Origin: Chitinophaga parva
Lineage (GTDB): Bacteria; Bacteroidota; Bacteroidia; Chitinophagales; Chitinophagaceae
Reading direction: 5' to 3'
Assembly: GCF_003071345.1 (NCBI RefSeq)
Contig: NZ_QCYK01000001.1
Coordinates: 1,054,001 to 1,118,000 of the forward strand
Length of the DNA: 64,000 nt
Shown here in pieces: positions 8,092-17,763 of the stretch; the stretch's first letter is position 1, and the number at the start of each line of letters is the position of its first letter. The notes beneath the pieces were generated by a model. The model had not been told where the DNA came from. It worked only from the letters and a program-made list of their open reading frames with translations, and made no database searches. A program made the position numbers and the translations under genes.

Positions 8092-8158
8092 CTGTCAACC
8101 ACCTGGCCGGCCAACTGTCAGCAACCTGCAGGCAGGCTGTCAACCACCAATGGGCCGT
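8092..8158. repeat. Three degenerate copies of a 22-23-bp repeat
   Basis: CTGTCA followed by a variant of ACCACC begins at 8092, 8115 and 8137; the first and third copies share CTGTCAACCACC. The array ends at the stop codon of hemW on the minus strand. Copies are adjacent, with no spacer, so it is a short tandem repeat. Confidence 0.6.
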
Positions 8159-8161
8159 CCA

Positions 8162-9286
8162 TCAGAAAAACAAGTCCGATGCAATCCCGTCTGCAAACAG
8201 CTTCCCGGCATTGGTGAGCACCATCCAGTCCATGACCGGGTGCATTTTGCCGCTGGCCACATAAGGCTCCACGGCCTGGCGCAGGCGCTCCGCTTTATCC
8301 TGCCCGAAGGTGGCGCTGATGAAGGCCAGGCTGGCTCCCTGGGAAGTGCGCAGGGATGTCATCAGGTATTCATTGAGGCGGATAGTGGGGGTGAGCGTTT
8401 CTTTTTCAAACGGCAGCGCTTGTTTTTCCAGCGCCTGCAGGTACAGGGCGTTGTTGGCCACATTCCACTGGCGGGAGTGCCCGTTGAAGGAGTGTGCAGA
8501 CGGGCCTATTCCCAGGTAGGGCTGTCCCTGCCAGTAGCTGCTGTTGTGCCGGGAGTGCCAGCCGGGGCGGGCAAAGTTGGAGATCTCGTAATGTTCATAC
8601 CCATTGGCAGCAGCCCACTGCATGAGCATTTCAAAATGGCGGGCGGCCTTGTCGGGGTCTACCGCCTGCACTTTATGCTGCGTAATGAAATGATCCAGGG
8701 CAGTGCCTGGCTCCACGGTGAGGGCGTAGCTGGAAAGATGGGGAATGTTCAATGCCTTTACCTGCTCCAGGTTCATGGCCCAGCCTTCATCACTGAGCGT
8801 AGGTCCTCCGTAAATGAGGTCTATCGTGATATTGTGAAAGCCGGCTGCCTGTGCTTCGCGGATGCATTGGAGCGCCTGGCCCGCATTGTGGGCCCGGTTC
8901 ATCCAGCGCAGGTCTGCTTCGTGGAAGGACTGCACGCCTATGCTCAGGCGGTTAATGCCGGCCGTGTGGAGGGCCTGCAGTTTTTCCGGTGTAAGGTCGT
9001 CCGGGTTAGCCTCCAGGGTGATCTCCGCATCCGCGTTCACGGGGAAGAGCAGGCGGCACTGGGCCAGCAGGCTTTCTATTTCCGTGAGTTGCAGGAGGCT
9101 GGGGGTGCCACCCCCGAAGTAAATGGACGATACCGGTGCCCCGGCCAGGTAATCTTTTTGCAGCAGCAGTTCTGCCAGCAGGGCGCTCACCATTTCTGAC
9201 TGCCGCCCCCGGGAAGTGGAGAAGTGGAAGTTGCAATAGTAGCACGCCTGTTTGCAAAATGGAATGTGAATATAAATGCCAGCCAT
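8162..9286 (-). CDS. hemW: Radical SAM heme chaperone HemW
   Basis: A protein of 374 residues related to oxygen-independent coproporphyrinogen oxidase, of the HemW branch that carries heme to target proteins. The radical-SAM cluster cysteines C11, C15 and C18 sit in CKQACYYC, preceded by the family opening MAGIYIHIPF. SAM-binding GGGTPS follows near residues 58-63, then LEANPDD and RLSIGVQSF, both typical of the group. The C-terminal HemN_C region runs from about 300 to the end. Its start at 9286 is divergent from the DUF4271 gene. As often for HemW, it lacks an extra N-terminal domain, and the HemN-specific fourth cysteine is replaced by N-F, which favours chaperone over oxidase. Confidence 0.92.
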   Translation of the reverse strand: MAGIYIHIPFCKQACYYCNFHFSTSRGRQSEMVSALLAELLLQKDYLAGAPVSSIYFGGGTPSLLQLTEIESLLAQCRLLFPVNADAEITLEANPDDLTPEKLQALHTAGINRLSIGVQSFHEADLRWMNRAHNAGQALQCIREAQAAGFHNITIDLIYGGPTLSDEGWAMNLEQVKALNIPHLSSYALTVEPGTALDHFITQHKVQAVDPDKAARHFEMLMQWAAANGYEHYEISNFARPGWHSRHNSSYWQGQPYLGIGPSAHSFNGHSRQWNVANNALYLQALEKQALPFEKETLTPTIRLNEYLMTSLRTSQGASLAFISATFGQDKAERLRQAVEPYVASGKMHPVMDWMVLTNAGKLFADGIASDLFF

Positions 9287-9432
9287 ATTTTTTCTCAGGC
9301 CCCAAAGGTAAGGCCATGCAACTAATGGGAAATAATCAGATATTTGTGAACCTGGGCATCTGCAGGCTTATCGCCCTAAAAATTACGGCGTTACGTGGCG
9401 TTGCCTCTCCATTATTCAGAAATATATTCTTT

Positions 9433-10593
9433 GTGCGCTATTGGTTTTTTCTCCTGCTGCTTTGCTGCCGGGTTACGATTTTTGCCCAGACAGATACCGG
9501 GCATGTGCCTCCCAAGAAAGTGACCACTACCATTAAGCACGATTCCGCCGGTCATGTAGTAGTGCCAAAGGTCCGCCACGATTCCCTGGGGCGGCCCATC
9601 GCGCCCGTGCGCCGCGACTCCCTGGGCCGTGTCATAGCGCCAAAGGTGAAGCGCGATTCCCTGGGCCGCGTCATCGGCAGACCGGATACTACCCGCCAGG
9701 CTGCTTTGGCCGCAGGTGTAAAAAAAGACAGCAGCCAGTTTTCCTACGCCGACTCTGCCGCCAGGCATGCGGTGGCCACGCCTACCCAGGGCCGGTCCGT
9801 GTACACGCCTACCGCCAGCTCCCTGGCCTACGACAGCCTGATGAGAAGCCTGCGCCGTCACCACCTGCTGGCCGGGGACAACCTGCACAAGACCGGTAGC
9901 CCCAAACCCGTGGTATACGATATGAACCCGCTGCGCAATTACCGCAGCCTGGACTGGCTGGTGTACATCATGCTGGGGGTAACGCTCATTCTGGGCATTA
10001 TCCGCCTGGCATATCAGAAGTATTTCAGTGACCTGTTCCGCGCGTTCACCAATCCTACCCTGAGCCAGCGCCAGCTGAAGGATCAGTTGTCCCAATCGCC
10101 GTTTCCCAACTTTTTGCTCAATATTTTCTTTGCCATCAGCCTGGGCATGTACCTGTTCCTGGTGATGTTCCGCCTGCAATACATTTCCAGCTACAACCCG
10201 TTGCTGCTCATCCCTGCGCTGATCCTGCTGGTGGCGGCCATCTATTTTGTGAAGTACGTGGTGTTGCGCCTGTGTGGCTGGTTGTTTGGCAATGAAGACC
10301 TGGTGGATGCCTACGTTTTCATCCTGTACCTGATCAACAAGATCACCGGCGTATTGTTGTTGCCCTTTTTAGTGATTCTGGCTTTCTGCTCACCGGGAAT
10401 AGCCCGGTTTTTCCTCTATATTTCGATATTTTTGATCATATTATTGATTGTATACAGGTATATTAGATCGTATGCACTGGTGAAGCAGTACCTGTCGTTC
10501 AGTAAATTGCATTTTTTTCTGTACCTTTGCGCATTCGAGGTCGCGCCGGTACTCATTCTGACGAAGGTGCTCCTGAAACTGGTTAACGGGTAA
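9433..10593 (+). CDS. DUF4271 domain-containing membrane protein
   Basis: A membrane protein of about 387 residues. The frame is open upstream to ATGs at 9316 and 9325, but a GTG at 9433 gives an immediate signal peptide (VRYWFFLLLLCCRVTIFAQ), so it is preferred. A proline- and charge-rich linker follows, with four consecutive versions of a DSLGR-type unit (see findings), then the DUF4271 domain with about six membrane helices in the last 230 residues. The family is restricted to Bacteroidota and has no proven function. It precedes the uroporphyrinogen-III synthase gene by 50 bases; from memory this pairing is common in the phylum, suggesting a membrane role coupled to tetrapyrrole or envelope metabolism. 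Confidence 0.75.
   Translation: MRYWFFLLLLCCRVTIFAQTDTGHVPPKKVTTTIKHDSAGHVVVPKVRHDSLGRPIAPVRRDSLGRVIAPKVKRDSLGRVIGRPDTTRQAALAAGVKKDSSQFSYADSAARHAVATPTQGRSVYTPTASSLAYDSLMRSLRRHHLLAGDNLHKTGSPKPVVYDMNPLRNYRSLDWLVYIMLGVTLILGIIRLAYQKYFSDLFRAFTNPTLSQRQLKDQLSQSPFPNFLLNIFFAISLGMYLFLVMFRLQYISSYNPLLLIPALILLVAAIYFVKYVVLRLCGWLFGNEDLVDAYVFILYLINKITGVLLLPFLVILAFCSPGIARFFLYISIFLIILLIVYRYIRSYALVKQYLSFSKLHFFLYLCAFEVAPVLILTKVLLKLVNG
10522..10529 (+). promoter_or_regulatory. Candidate -7 box for hemD
   Basis: TACCTTTG is a perfect TAnnTTTG match within the end of the DUF4271 gene, 114 bases before the hemD start. No TTG at 19-21-base spacing was seen, so this is weak. Confidence 0.3.
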
Positions 10594-10643
10594 TTTAGCA
10601 GTTACAAAGCCAATTGTTAACACACGCGCAATCACAAAAATGT

Positions 10644-11438
10644 ATGATAAAAGGCGGGCCAAAAAAAGACTTGCAGAGTAAACACACCTTGTCGATCCTG
10701 ATTTCCCAACCTAAGCCTGAAACAGAAAAATCACCTTATTTCGACTTAGCCAAGAAATACAACGTAAAGCTGGATTTCTTCCCGTTTATCCGGGTAGAAG
10801 GCGTGAGTGGCAAAGACTTCCGGAAGCAAAAGATCGACATCCTGCAATTCACCGCGGTGATCTTTACCAGCCGTACCGCAGTAGACCACTTCTTCCGCGT
10901 ATGCGAAGAGTTGAAGATCAAGGTGTCACAGGATTGCAAATACTTCTGTATCACTGAAGCAGTTGCCCTTTACCTGCAGAAATTCATCCTTTACCGCAAG
11001 CGTAAGGTTTTTTACGGCGCAGACGGTTCCACCAAAGGGCTCCTGGAGGTGATGAACAAGCACCGCGACAACGAGAAGTTCCTCTTCCCCAGCTCAGACA
11101 GCCAGCAGAAAGATATTGAAGAATGGTTCAAAGCTAACAAATGCGAGTTTGCTACTGCCAGCCTCTACAAAACCGTAAGCAATGATGTAAAGGAAATAGT
11201 GACCAAACAGGACTACGATATGATCGTGTTCTTCAGCCCTTCCGGCGTAAAGTCACTGTTTGAGAACGTACCGGGCTTTGTGCAGAATGGCACCGCCATC
11301 GGCGCTTTCGGGCCTACCACTTCCGCCGCGGTAGAGCAGGCAGGTCTTCGCCTGGATGTAAAGGCACCGGCTCCCCAGGCACCTTCCATGGTGGCCGCCC
11401 TGGAGCTGTACCTGTCTAACATGACGGTGAAGAAATAG
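10644..11438 (+). CDS. hemD: Uroporphyrinogen-III synthase
   Basis: A soluble protein of 264 residues of the HemD fold, which cyclises hydroxymethylbilane to uroporphyrinogen III in heme synthesis. Two Rossmann-like halves are visible: the first opens with TLSILISQPKPE and includes TAVIFTSRTAVDHFF; the second contains YDMIVFFSPSGVKSLF and the closing GAFGPTTSAAVEQAG, the typical HemD substrate-cleft segment. HemD is poorly conserved, so the two-lobed pattern and these segments are the main evidence. The ATG at 10644 is chosen; an earlier in-frame start at 10614 lacks support. It lies just downstream of the DUF4271 gene and is closed by a terminator 78 bases later. Confidence 0.85.
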   Translation: MIKGGPKKDLQSKHTLSILISQPKPETEKSPYFDLAKKYNVKLDFFPFIRVEGVSGKDFRKQKIDILQFTAVIFTSRTAVDHFFRVCEELKIKVSQDCKYFCITEAVALYLQKFILYRKRKVFYGADGSTKGLLEVMNKHRDNEKFLFPSSDSQQKDIEEWFKANKCEFATASLYKTVSNDVKEIVTKQDYDMIVFFSPSGVKSLFENVPGFVQNGTAIGAFGPTTSAAVEQAGLRLDVKAPAPQAPSMVAALELYLSNMTVKK

Positions 11439-11515
11439 CTGCAGGAATTACACCGCTTCTTGCCGGTACCAGCGCCTTTTTTATGCTGCATACCGGTACC
11501 TATAAATACTATTTG

Positions 11516-11546
11516 AAAAGACAGTCCGCCGGGCTGTCTTTTTTTA
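11516..11546 (+). terminator. Intrinsic terminator after hemD
   Basis: AAAAGACAG/CTGTCTTTT arms with a short GC-rich loop and a T-run. A CCGGTACC inverted repeat (11463-11470 and 11493-11500) precedes it. Confidence 0.8.
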
Positions 11547-11691
11547 TGGAATTAATACAAAAAATACCAGAACACGGCTTATCTTGTACGTGACTTAGTT
11601 CGTTGAACAACATATACTTATCCAACAAAACTGGCGCACAACTTGTGGACAGATCCCGCTGTGGGAAGCTGCTGCGCTTTCAACTTTCCGT

Positions 11692-13737
11692 ATGAACAGA
11701 TTAGCACAGGAGACCAGTCCGTACTTATTGCAACATGCCCATAACCCGGTGGAGTGGTATCCCTGGGGCGAAGAGGCCCTGGAACGGGCCCGCCGGGAGG
11801 ATAAGCCCATCCTGGTAAGCATCGGCTATGCCGCCTGCCACTGGTGCCACGTGATGGAGCGGGAAAGTTTTGAGAACGAGGCTACCGCGGCCCTTATGAA
11901 TGCGTATTTCATCAACATTAAGATAGACCGGGAAGAGCGCCCGGACCTGGACCATATTTACATGGATGCCGTGCAGGCCATGACCGGCCAGGGTGGCTGG
12001 CCGCTCAATGTGTTCCTGCTGCCGGACGCCCGGCCTTTTTACGGGGGTACCTATTTCCCTCCAAAGGCCATGTACAACCGGGCTTCATGGACAGACGTGC
12101 TGCGCTCCATCCACAATGCCTACCTGGAAAAGCGGCCCGACCTGGAGGCCCAGGCGGCCCAGCTCACAGAGCACATGACCCGCAGTAACGATTTTGGCCT
12201 CAGTAATCCCATTGACCTGAACATTCCCCGTCATGAACTGTTTTCACAGGATCAGTGTCATACCATGTATAAGAATATCATGGGGCAGGCGGATAAGACC
12301 TGGGGCGGGTTTGGGCGTGCACCGAAATTCCCCGGCACGTTCAATATCAATTTCCTGCTGCGCTACGGGCATTTGTTCCGGGAGCCGGAAGCCATTGCAC
12401 AGGCCACACTTTCGCTGGACAAGATGATCCAGGGCGGCATTTATGACCAGCTGGGGGGCGGCTTTGCCCGCTACTCCACAGACGATCAGTGGCTGGCGCC
12501 GCACTTTGAAAAAATGTTGTATGACAATGCCCTGTTGGTAGATACGCTGGCGGAAGCTTACACACTTACAAAGGACGAGCGCTATGCAGATACGATCCGG
12601 CACACGCTGGCCTTCATTGAGAACGAGATGCTGGATGCCGGCGGTGGCTGGTATGCCGCGCTGGATGCGGATTCTGAAGGGGTGGAAGGTAAATTCTACA
12701 CCTGGAGCCGGGAGGAGATCGGGTCTATCCTGACAGAGCAGGCTAATTTGTTCTGTGATTTTTACGGCGTAAAAGATGAGGGGAACTGGGAGCATACGAA
12801 CATCCTCTGGATGCCGGAAACCCTGGAAGACTATGCCGTTAAAAACCAGTTGGATAAGGAATGGCTGGCCACCGTACTGGCAGCATGCAGGGCCGCGTTG
12901 CTGGCAGCGCGGGAAAAAAGAGTGCGCCCCGGGCTGGATGACAAAATTTTATTAGGGTGGAATGCGTTATTGATACACGCCCATTGCAAAGCCTATGCGG
13001 CATTGGGGCACCAGCCATACCTGGATGCTGCGGAAAAGAATGCAGCATTTTGCTGGACGCAACTAAAACAACCCGGGGAAACCCCTGCGTTTTTCCACAC
13101 CTGCAAAGCGGGGCAGGCTAAATATCCCGCGTTCCTGGATGATTACGCCTGGTTCATCCGCGCTATGATAACCCTGCAGGAGACCACCGGCCACCTGCAC
13201 TACCTGGAGAAAGCCCAACTGCTGGCGGAGCATGTGAGTAAAGCGTTTTCCGATGAGCAACAGCTATACTTTTACTACACGGCAGCCGGCCAGGCAGACG
13301 TGATTGTACGCAAAAAAGAGATCTATGACGGGGCAGTACCCAGCGGCAATTCCGTGATGGCAGGCAACCTTTGGTACCTGGCCCTTGCATATGACCGCCA
13401 GGAGTGGGCAGACCGTGCAGTGAAGATGGCAGGCCAGCTGGCCCAAACCCTGAGCCGCTATCCCACCTCGTTCGGGGTATGGTGTAATTTCGTGTTACAG
13501 CTGGTGGCAGGCACCCGGGAGATAGCCGTGGTAGGCAAGGATTTCCGGGCCAGGATGGATGAGATCGGGAAGGTGTATATTCCCTTCAAAGTCTTACTGG
13601 GCGCGGAAAAGGACCGGCCGGACTACCCGCTGCTGAGCAGCCGGGAGCAGGAGGGGGAGACGCTGATCTACGTGTGCGAACATTACCATTGCATTAAACC
13701 GGTGAAACACATAGAAGAAATTATTAAACTAATTTAA
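11692..13737 (+). CDS. Thioredoxin-fold DUF255 protein (YyaL/SPATA20 family)
   Basis: A cytosolic protein of 681 residues. Residues 1-160 are the DUF255 thioredoxin-like domain, with the family opening [19 protein letters not shown] and a CHWC redox motif at residues 49-52, followed by [12 protein letters not shown] and a GGTYFPP loop. The remainder is an alpha/alpha-toroid region resembling N-acylglucosamine 2-epimerase and glycoside hydrolase folds, with [29 protein letters not shown] and [10 protein letters not shown] as markers. The length agrees with bacterial YyaL. The physiological function is not established. It is a single gene; the gldK promoter region lies right after its stop. Confidence 0.9.
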   Translation: MNRLAQETSPYLLQHAHNPVEWYPWGEEALERARREDKPILVSIGYAACHWCHVMERESFENEATAALMNAYFINIKIDREERPDLDHIYMDAVQAMTGQGGWPLNVFLLPDARPFYGGTYFPPKAMYNRASWTDVLRSIHNAYLEKRPDLEAQAAQLTEHMTRSNDFGLSNPIDLNIPRHELFSQDQCHTMYKNIMGQADKTWGGFGRAPKFPGTFNINFLLRYGHLFREPEAIAQATLSLDKMIQGGIYDQLGGGFARYSTDDQWLAPHFEKMLYDNALLVDTLAEAYTLTKDERYADTIRHTLAFIENEMLDAGGGWYAALDADSEGVEGKFYTWSREEIGSILTEQANLFCDFYGVKDEGNWEHTNILWMPETLEDYAVKNQLDKEWLATVLAACRAALLAAREKRVRPGLDDKILLGWNALLIHAHCKAYAALGHQPYLDAAEKNAAFCWTQLKQPGETPAFFHTCKAGQAKYPAFLDDYAWFIRAMITLQETTGHLHYLEKAQLLAEHVSKAFSDEQQLYFYYTAAGQADVIVRKKEIYDGAVPSGNSVMAGNLWYLALAYDRQEWADRAVKMAGQLAQTLSRYPTSFGVWCNFVLQLVAGTREIAVVGKDFRARMDEIGKVYIPFKVLLGAEKDRPDYPLLSSREQEGETLIYVCEHYHCIKPVKHIEEIIKLI

Positions 13738-13892
13738 TATTTGTTTTATATTTGATACGAGCCGTCTCGTAACGAAAAATCGGGCTAACCCCGTAAAATA
13801 AAATGTTAAAATTTGCGTTTATATATCCCGCGAGGGCCGAAACCGGTGAGAAAAGTTTGTGGGAAAAGTAACTACGGATTAAAAAATATTGT

Positions 13893-13909
13893 TACATTTG
13901 CTATCTTTG
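13893..13909 (+). promoter_or_regulatory. Two adjacent -7 boxes upstream of gldK
   Basis: TACATTTG (13893) and TATCTTTG (13902) are perfect TAnnTTTG boxes nine bases apart, about 92-108 bases before the gldK ATG. They are the likely promoter(s) of the gldKLMN operon. A TATATTTG at 13747 is a further, more distant match. The 263-base gap from 13738 to 14000 holds no gene. Confidence 0.5.
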
Positions 13910-14000
13910 ATAAAACTTTGCCCGGTCGTAAGTAAGAGGCGTGTGTCCTTACAACAGGCTAGAAGCACCTGGCGGTTTTCAGCGTAAAACACATATTCTA

Positions 14001-15302
14001 ATGAAAGCTACCCTTATGAAGCTTAATTTTTTCAGTGGTCTGTTTGCGATCGTGCTGGTTAGCCTGCTGGCCAGCTGTGGCGGTAGTAAAAAAACTCCCG
14101 GCAATGCGCAAGGGCAATTAATCGGCGTAAGTCCCCGGCCGAAGTACTTTCCCCCTGTACCTTATGGAATGGTGTATGTGCCGTCCGGCACTTTTCACAT
14201 GGGCCCCAGTGATGAGGACGTGAACTATTCTTTCACAGCACGCAACAAAGCGATTTCCATTTCCGGCTTCTACATGGACGCTACCGAGATCACGAACAAT
14301 GAATACCGCCAGTTTGTTAACTGGGTGCGTGATTCCATCGCACACATTTTACTGGGTCATGTAAAACAGGATGACGGGCAGGATTACATTGACTGGAAAC
14401 AGAAGATCAACTATGCCGATAAGGCCACCATCGACAAGATGGAGCCGCTGTACTACTCCCAGGAAAACCGCCTGTACGGCAAGAAAGAGATCGATATTTA
14501 TAAACTCATTTATCACTCCGAAACTTTCAACTGGGACCAGGCTAAGCTGCGTACCAATGCCGGCAAGCCCCGCTCCCAGTTCATCGTAAAGAAAGATGTG
14601 GCGATCTACCCGGACACCCTCTGCTGGATCCGCGACTTCTCTTACGCATATAACGAGCCGATGACCCGTATGTATTTCTGGCACCCGGCTTTTGACAATT
14701 ATCCTGTAGTGGGTGTTACCTGGCACCAGGCCAACGCCTTCAACGAATGGCGCAGCCGCTACTGGGAAGACTACCGCACCTCCAAGAAGCTCTTCACAGA
14801 AGATAAGTTCCAGTTGCCTTCAGAAGCCCAGTGGGAATACGCTGCCCGCGGTGGCCGTGAGCAGGCGCCTTATCCCTGGGGTGGTCTTTACATCCGCAAC
14901 AAGAAAGGATGTTTGCTGGCCAACTTCAAGCCAGGCCGTGGTGATTATCCGGAAGATGGTGGCTTCTACACCGTACGTGCAGATGCTTACTGGCCCAACG
15001 ATTACGGCCTGTACAACATGGCTGGTAACGTAGCAGAATGGACACAGGACGTTTATTATGAAAATGCTTACTCTTTCACTTCAGATATGAACCCCTACCT
15101 GCGCATGGACGTACCGGATACGGCGGCTCCGAAGATGAAACGTAAGGCTGTAAGAGGTGGTTCCTGGAAAGACATCGGTTATTTCCTGCAAACCGGTACC
15201 CGCTCTTACGAATACCAGGACAGCGCCAAGTCCTACATCGGCTTCCGTTGTACGATCGCGTTCCTGAGCCGTTCCCGTAACGATTTTAGCAAACACAAAT
15301 AG
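14001..15302 (+). CDS. gldK: Gliding motility / T9SS lipoprotein GldK
   Basis: An outer-membrane lipoprotein of 433 residues (PorK in Porphyromonas). With GldN it forms the periplasmic ring of the type IX secretion system. The lipobox LLASC places the acylated cysteine at residue 26. The rest is a formylglycine-generating-enzyme-like (FGE-sulfatase) fold: YGMVYVPSGTFHMG opens it, followed by MDATEITNNEYRQFV, PVVGVTWHQANAF, LPSEAQWEYAARGG and the ending RGGSWKD with YIGFRCTIA. The fold is non-catalytic in this family. The ATG at 14001 fits the signal; the frame extends back to 13941 without support. First gene of gldKLMN, order typical of Bacteroidota. Confidence 0.95.
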   Translation: MKATLMKLNFFSGLFAIVLVSLLASCGGSKKTPGNAQGQLIGVSPRPKYFPPVPYGMVYVPSGTFHMGPSDEDVNYSFTARNKAISISGFYMDATEITNNEYRQFVNWVRDSIAHILLGHVKQDDGQDYIDWKQKINYADKATIDKMEPLYYSQENRLYGKKEIDIYKLIYHSETFNWDQAKLRTNAGKPRSQFIVKKDVAIYPDTLCWIRDFSYAYNEPMTRMYFWHPAFDNYPVVGVTWHQANAFNEWRSRYWEDYRTSKKLFTEDKFQLPSEAQWEYAARGGREQAPYPWGGLYIRNKKGCLLANFKPGRGDYPEDGGFYTVRADAYWPNDYGLYNMAGNVAEWTQDVYYENAYSFTSDMNPYLRMDVPDTAAPKMKRKAVRGGSWKDIGYFLQTGTRSYEYQDSAKSYIGFRCTIAFLSRSRNDFSKHK

Positions 15303-15413
15303 TTTGGAATACATCCTGAAAAACAAGCACAAGTCGTTAGCGCAAACAACTATTCCATAAACTTCAACACTTTAACCTTAACAAAATTTAACTAAAAAAG
15401 TAAATTTTAACCT

Positions 15414-16157
15414 ATGGCTATGAATCCTAACAAAGCAAAATGGCTCAACTTTTTCGTTTGTACTGCTGCATCTGTGGTAATTATCGGGGCCCTGTTCAAA
15501 ATTGAGCACTGGAAAGGCGCTGATATCGCTTTGATCATGGGTTTGAGCGTGGAGGCCCTCATCTTCCTGGTGTATGCCTTCGTTCCGGACACCGGTGGTC
15601 ATGATGCACCTGCACATACAACTGTGGTAGCCGCTGGCAGCCCTAATGTGGCTGGTTTGGACAAAATGCTGGGTGATGCCAACATCACGCCGGTAAGCCT
15701 GCAACGCCTGAGCGAGAACTTCCAGAAACTGGGTACTACCGTTGACAAAATGCGCGACATTTCCGACGTGGTAGCTGCTACCGGTGACTATACAGCAAAA
15801 ACCAAGGAAGCTGCTGTGGCCGTAGGTAACGTAGCTACTGCATATACCAATGCTGCTGCTGCTGTATCTTCTTTCAACAGCGCTTCTGATGCTACTAAAT
15901 CCTTCCACGAGCAGATGCAGGTGATGAGCAAGAACCTGGCTTCCCTGAACGCTATCTATGAACTGGAACTGCAGGATACCAACAACCACCTGAAAGCCAT
16001 GAACAAGTTCTACGGCAACCTGGTGAATGCTTCTGCAGCCATGAACAATAGCGTGGAAGATGCTAAGAAAACACAGGAACAGATCACACTGCTGGCTAAG
16101 AACCTCGGTAACCTGAACACTGTTTACGGCAACATGCTGTCCGCAATGAAAGGATAA
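15414..16157 (+). CDS. gldL: Gliding motility / T9SS motor protein GldL
   Basis: An inner-membrane protein of 247 residues (PorL). GldL and GldM form the proton-driven rotary motor that powers T9SS secretion and gliding. Two transmembrane helices lie near residues 10-32 and 38-60 (WLNFFVCTAASVVIIGALFKI and IALIMGLSVEALIFLVY), joined by a short loop with the H-W-K-G segment. The second helix contains the conserved glutamate (SVEAL) thought to carry protons. The long C-terminal part is helical and Ala/Asn-rich, consistent with cytoplasmic coiled coils. It follows gldK by 111 bases and precedes gldM by 51. Confidence 0.95.
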   Translation: MAMNPNKAKWLNFFVCTAASVVIIGALFKIEHWKGADIALIMGLSVEALIFLVYAFVPDTGGHDAPAHTTVVAAGSPNVAGLDKMLGDANITPVSLQRLSENFQKLGTTVDKMRDISDVVAATGDYTAKTKEAAVAVGNVATAYTNAAAAVSSFNSASDATKSFHEQMQVMSKNLASLNAIYELELQDTNNHLKAMNKFYGNLVNASAAMNNSVEDAKKTQEQITLLAKNLGNLNTVYGNMLSAMKG

Positions 16158-16208
16158 TTGGAAATACTATAGTTGAAACAAAGGCTTTAATCCAAAAAGA
16201 AAAGAACT

Positions 16209-17738
16209 ATGGCATTACCAAAAGACCCCAGGCAAAAGATGATCAACATCATGTACCTGGTGCTTACCTCCATGCTGGCACTGAACGTGTCTGCGGAGAT
16301 CCTGAATGCGTTTACCATCGTAAACAATTCAATCGATAACTCTAACGTTTCCATCACCGGAAAGAACAATAACGCATACGCAGCTTTTGTAAAGCAAATG
16401 GCGGACGATCCTGAAAAAGTAGGCCCGCTGAAAGCAAAGGCTGATGCCGTAAAAGCGGAAGCTAAAACAGCTTACGACCAGCTGGAAGCGCTGAAAGACC
16501 AGATCGCCAAAGAAACCGGTGGTTACGAAACCGAAGCAAGCGGTGAAAAAACACTGAAAGAAAAAGGTAACCTGGATGTGGCCACCCGCATCATGGAAAA
16601 CCAAAAGAAGGGCCCCGAGCTGCAGGCTATGCTCAAAAAGTTCCGCACCAGCCTGCTGAGCAGTGTAGATCCTAAAGACCGCGCTACTTTTGATAAAGCG
16701 CTGCCCCTGCAGATCCAGGACAGCTATAAGGGGGAAGATGGCAAGGCTAAGACCTGGACCACCTACCACTTTAACATGGTGCCCGCAGTAGCTGCTTTCA
16801 CCATCCTGTCTAAACTGCAGAACGACGTGAAAAACTCTGAGTCCATGGTAGTGGAAGACCTGCTGAAGCAGATTCACGCCAATGACATCGTGTTCGATAA
16901 AATGCAGGCGTTCGTATCCATGAACTCCAAGAACCTGCAGGAAGGCCAGACCCTCACTGCCCAGATCGCGATCGGCGCTTACAGCACTACCGTGAGCCCT
17001 GAGATCGTAGTGAATGGCCAGACCCTGAAAGTGGAGAACGGTCTTGCTACTTACACCCTCCCCGTATCCGGCCTGGGTGATAAGACGCTGACCGGTACCA
17101 TCAAGCTGAAAAAGCCCAATGGTGAAATAGTAGAATCTGCGATCAACGAACCTTACACCGTAGGCGCTTCTGCTACTTCTATCTCTGCAGACAAGATGAA
17201 CGTTCTTTATATCGGTGTACAGAACCCGATCTCTATCACCGCTGCCGGCGTACCTGCTGAAAAAGTAGCCGCTTCTATCACCGGTGGTAGCATTGCCAAA
17301 CAAGCAGCCGGCAAGTTCCTGGTAACGTGCAGCCAGCCTGGCAAAGCAAACATCGTGGTATCTGCTGATGGCAAGAACCTTTCTTCCAAAGAATTCCGTG
17401 TGAAATTCATCCCCGACCCTGTATTGAAAGTGGGTATGAACAAATCCGGTTATATGAAAGCCTCTGAATTTAAAGTACAGGGCGGCCTGCGTGCTGACCT
17501 GGAGAACTTTGAATTTGAAGGTGTGAAATATGATGTAGTTGGTTACCGTATCGGTATCGATGCAAAAGGCAGGGACTATGCGGAAGGCGACGCTAACAGC
17601 GCTTACTTCCCCAGCAGCATCCAGGCTTCTGTACGTTCCCTGAAACCCGGCGACCAGGTATACTTCGACAATGTAAAAGTGAAAGGTCCCGATGGCCGCG
17701 TACGCGACATGGGTAACATTTCCTTCAAATTAAACTAA
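16209..17738 (+). CDS. gldM: Gliding motility / T9SS motor protein GldM
   Basis: A single-pass inner-membrane protein of 509 residues (PorM). It pairs with GldL in the motor and spans the periplasm to reach the GldKN ring. The family opening ALPKDPRQKMINIMYLVLTSMLALNVSAEILNAF holds the one membrane helix. Next come helical segments (residues about 40-220), then beta-rich tandem domains to the C-terminus, as in the known PorM/GldM dimers; the end NISFKLN completes a strand. It fills the gldKLMN operon position; gldN begins 25 bases later. Length is close to the family standard of about 510-520 residues. Confidence 0.95.
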   Translation: MALPKDPRQKMINIMYLVLTSMLALNVSAEILNAFTIVNNSIDNSNVSITGKNNNAYAAFVKQMADDPEKVGPLKAKADAVKAEAKTAYDQLEALKDQIAKETGGYETEASGEKTLKEKGNLDVATRIMENQKKGPELQAMLKKFRTSLLSSVDPKDRATFDKALPLQIQDSYKGEDGKAKTWTTYHFNMVPAVAAFTILSKLQNDVKNSESMVVEDLLKQIHANDIVFDKMQAFVSMNSKNLQEGQTLTAQIAIGAYSTTVSPEIVVNGQTLKVENGLATYTLPVSGLGDKTLTGTIKLKKPNGEIVESAINEPYTVGASATSISADKMNVLYIGVQNPISITAAGVPAEKVAASITGGSIAKQAAGKFLVTCSQPGKANIVVSADGKNLSSKEFRVKFIPDPVLKVGMNKSGYMKASEFKVQGGLRADLENFEFEGVKYDVVGYRIGIDAKGRDYAEGDANSAYFPSSIQASVRSLKPGDQVYFDNVKVKGPDGRVRDMGNISFKLN

Positions 17739-17763
17739 AACGGTCCTTTACAACTTGAATTCT

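Noticed and set aside
8092..8158. CRISPR array
   Set aside because: Only three imperfect 22-23-bp units without spacers.
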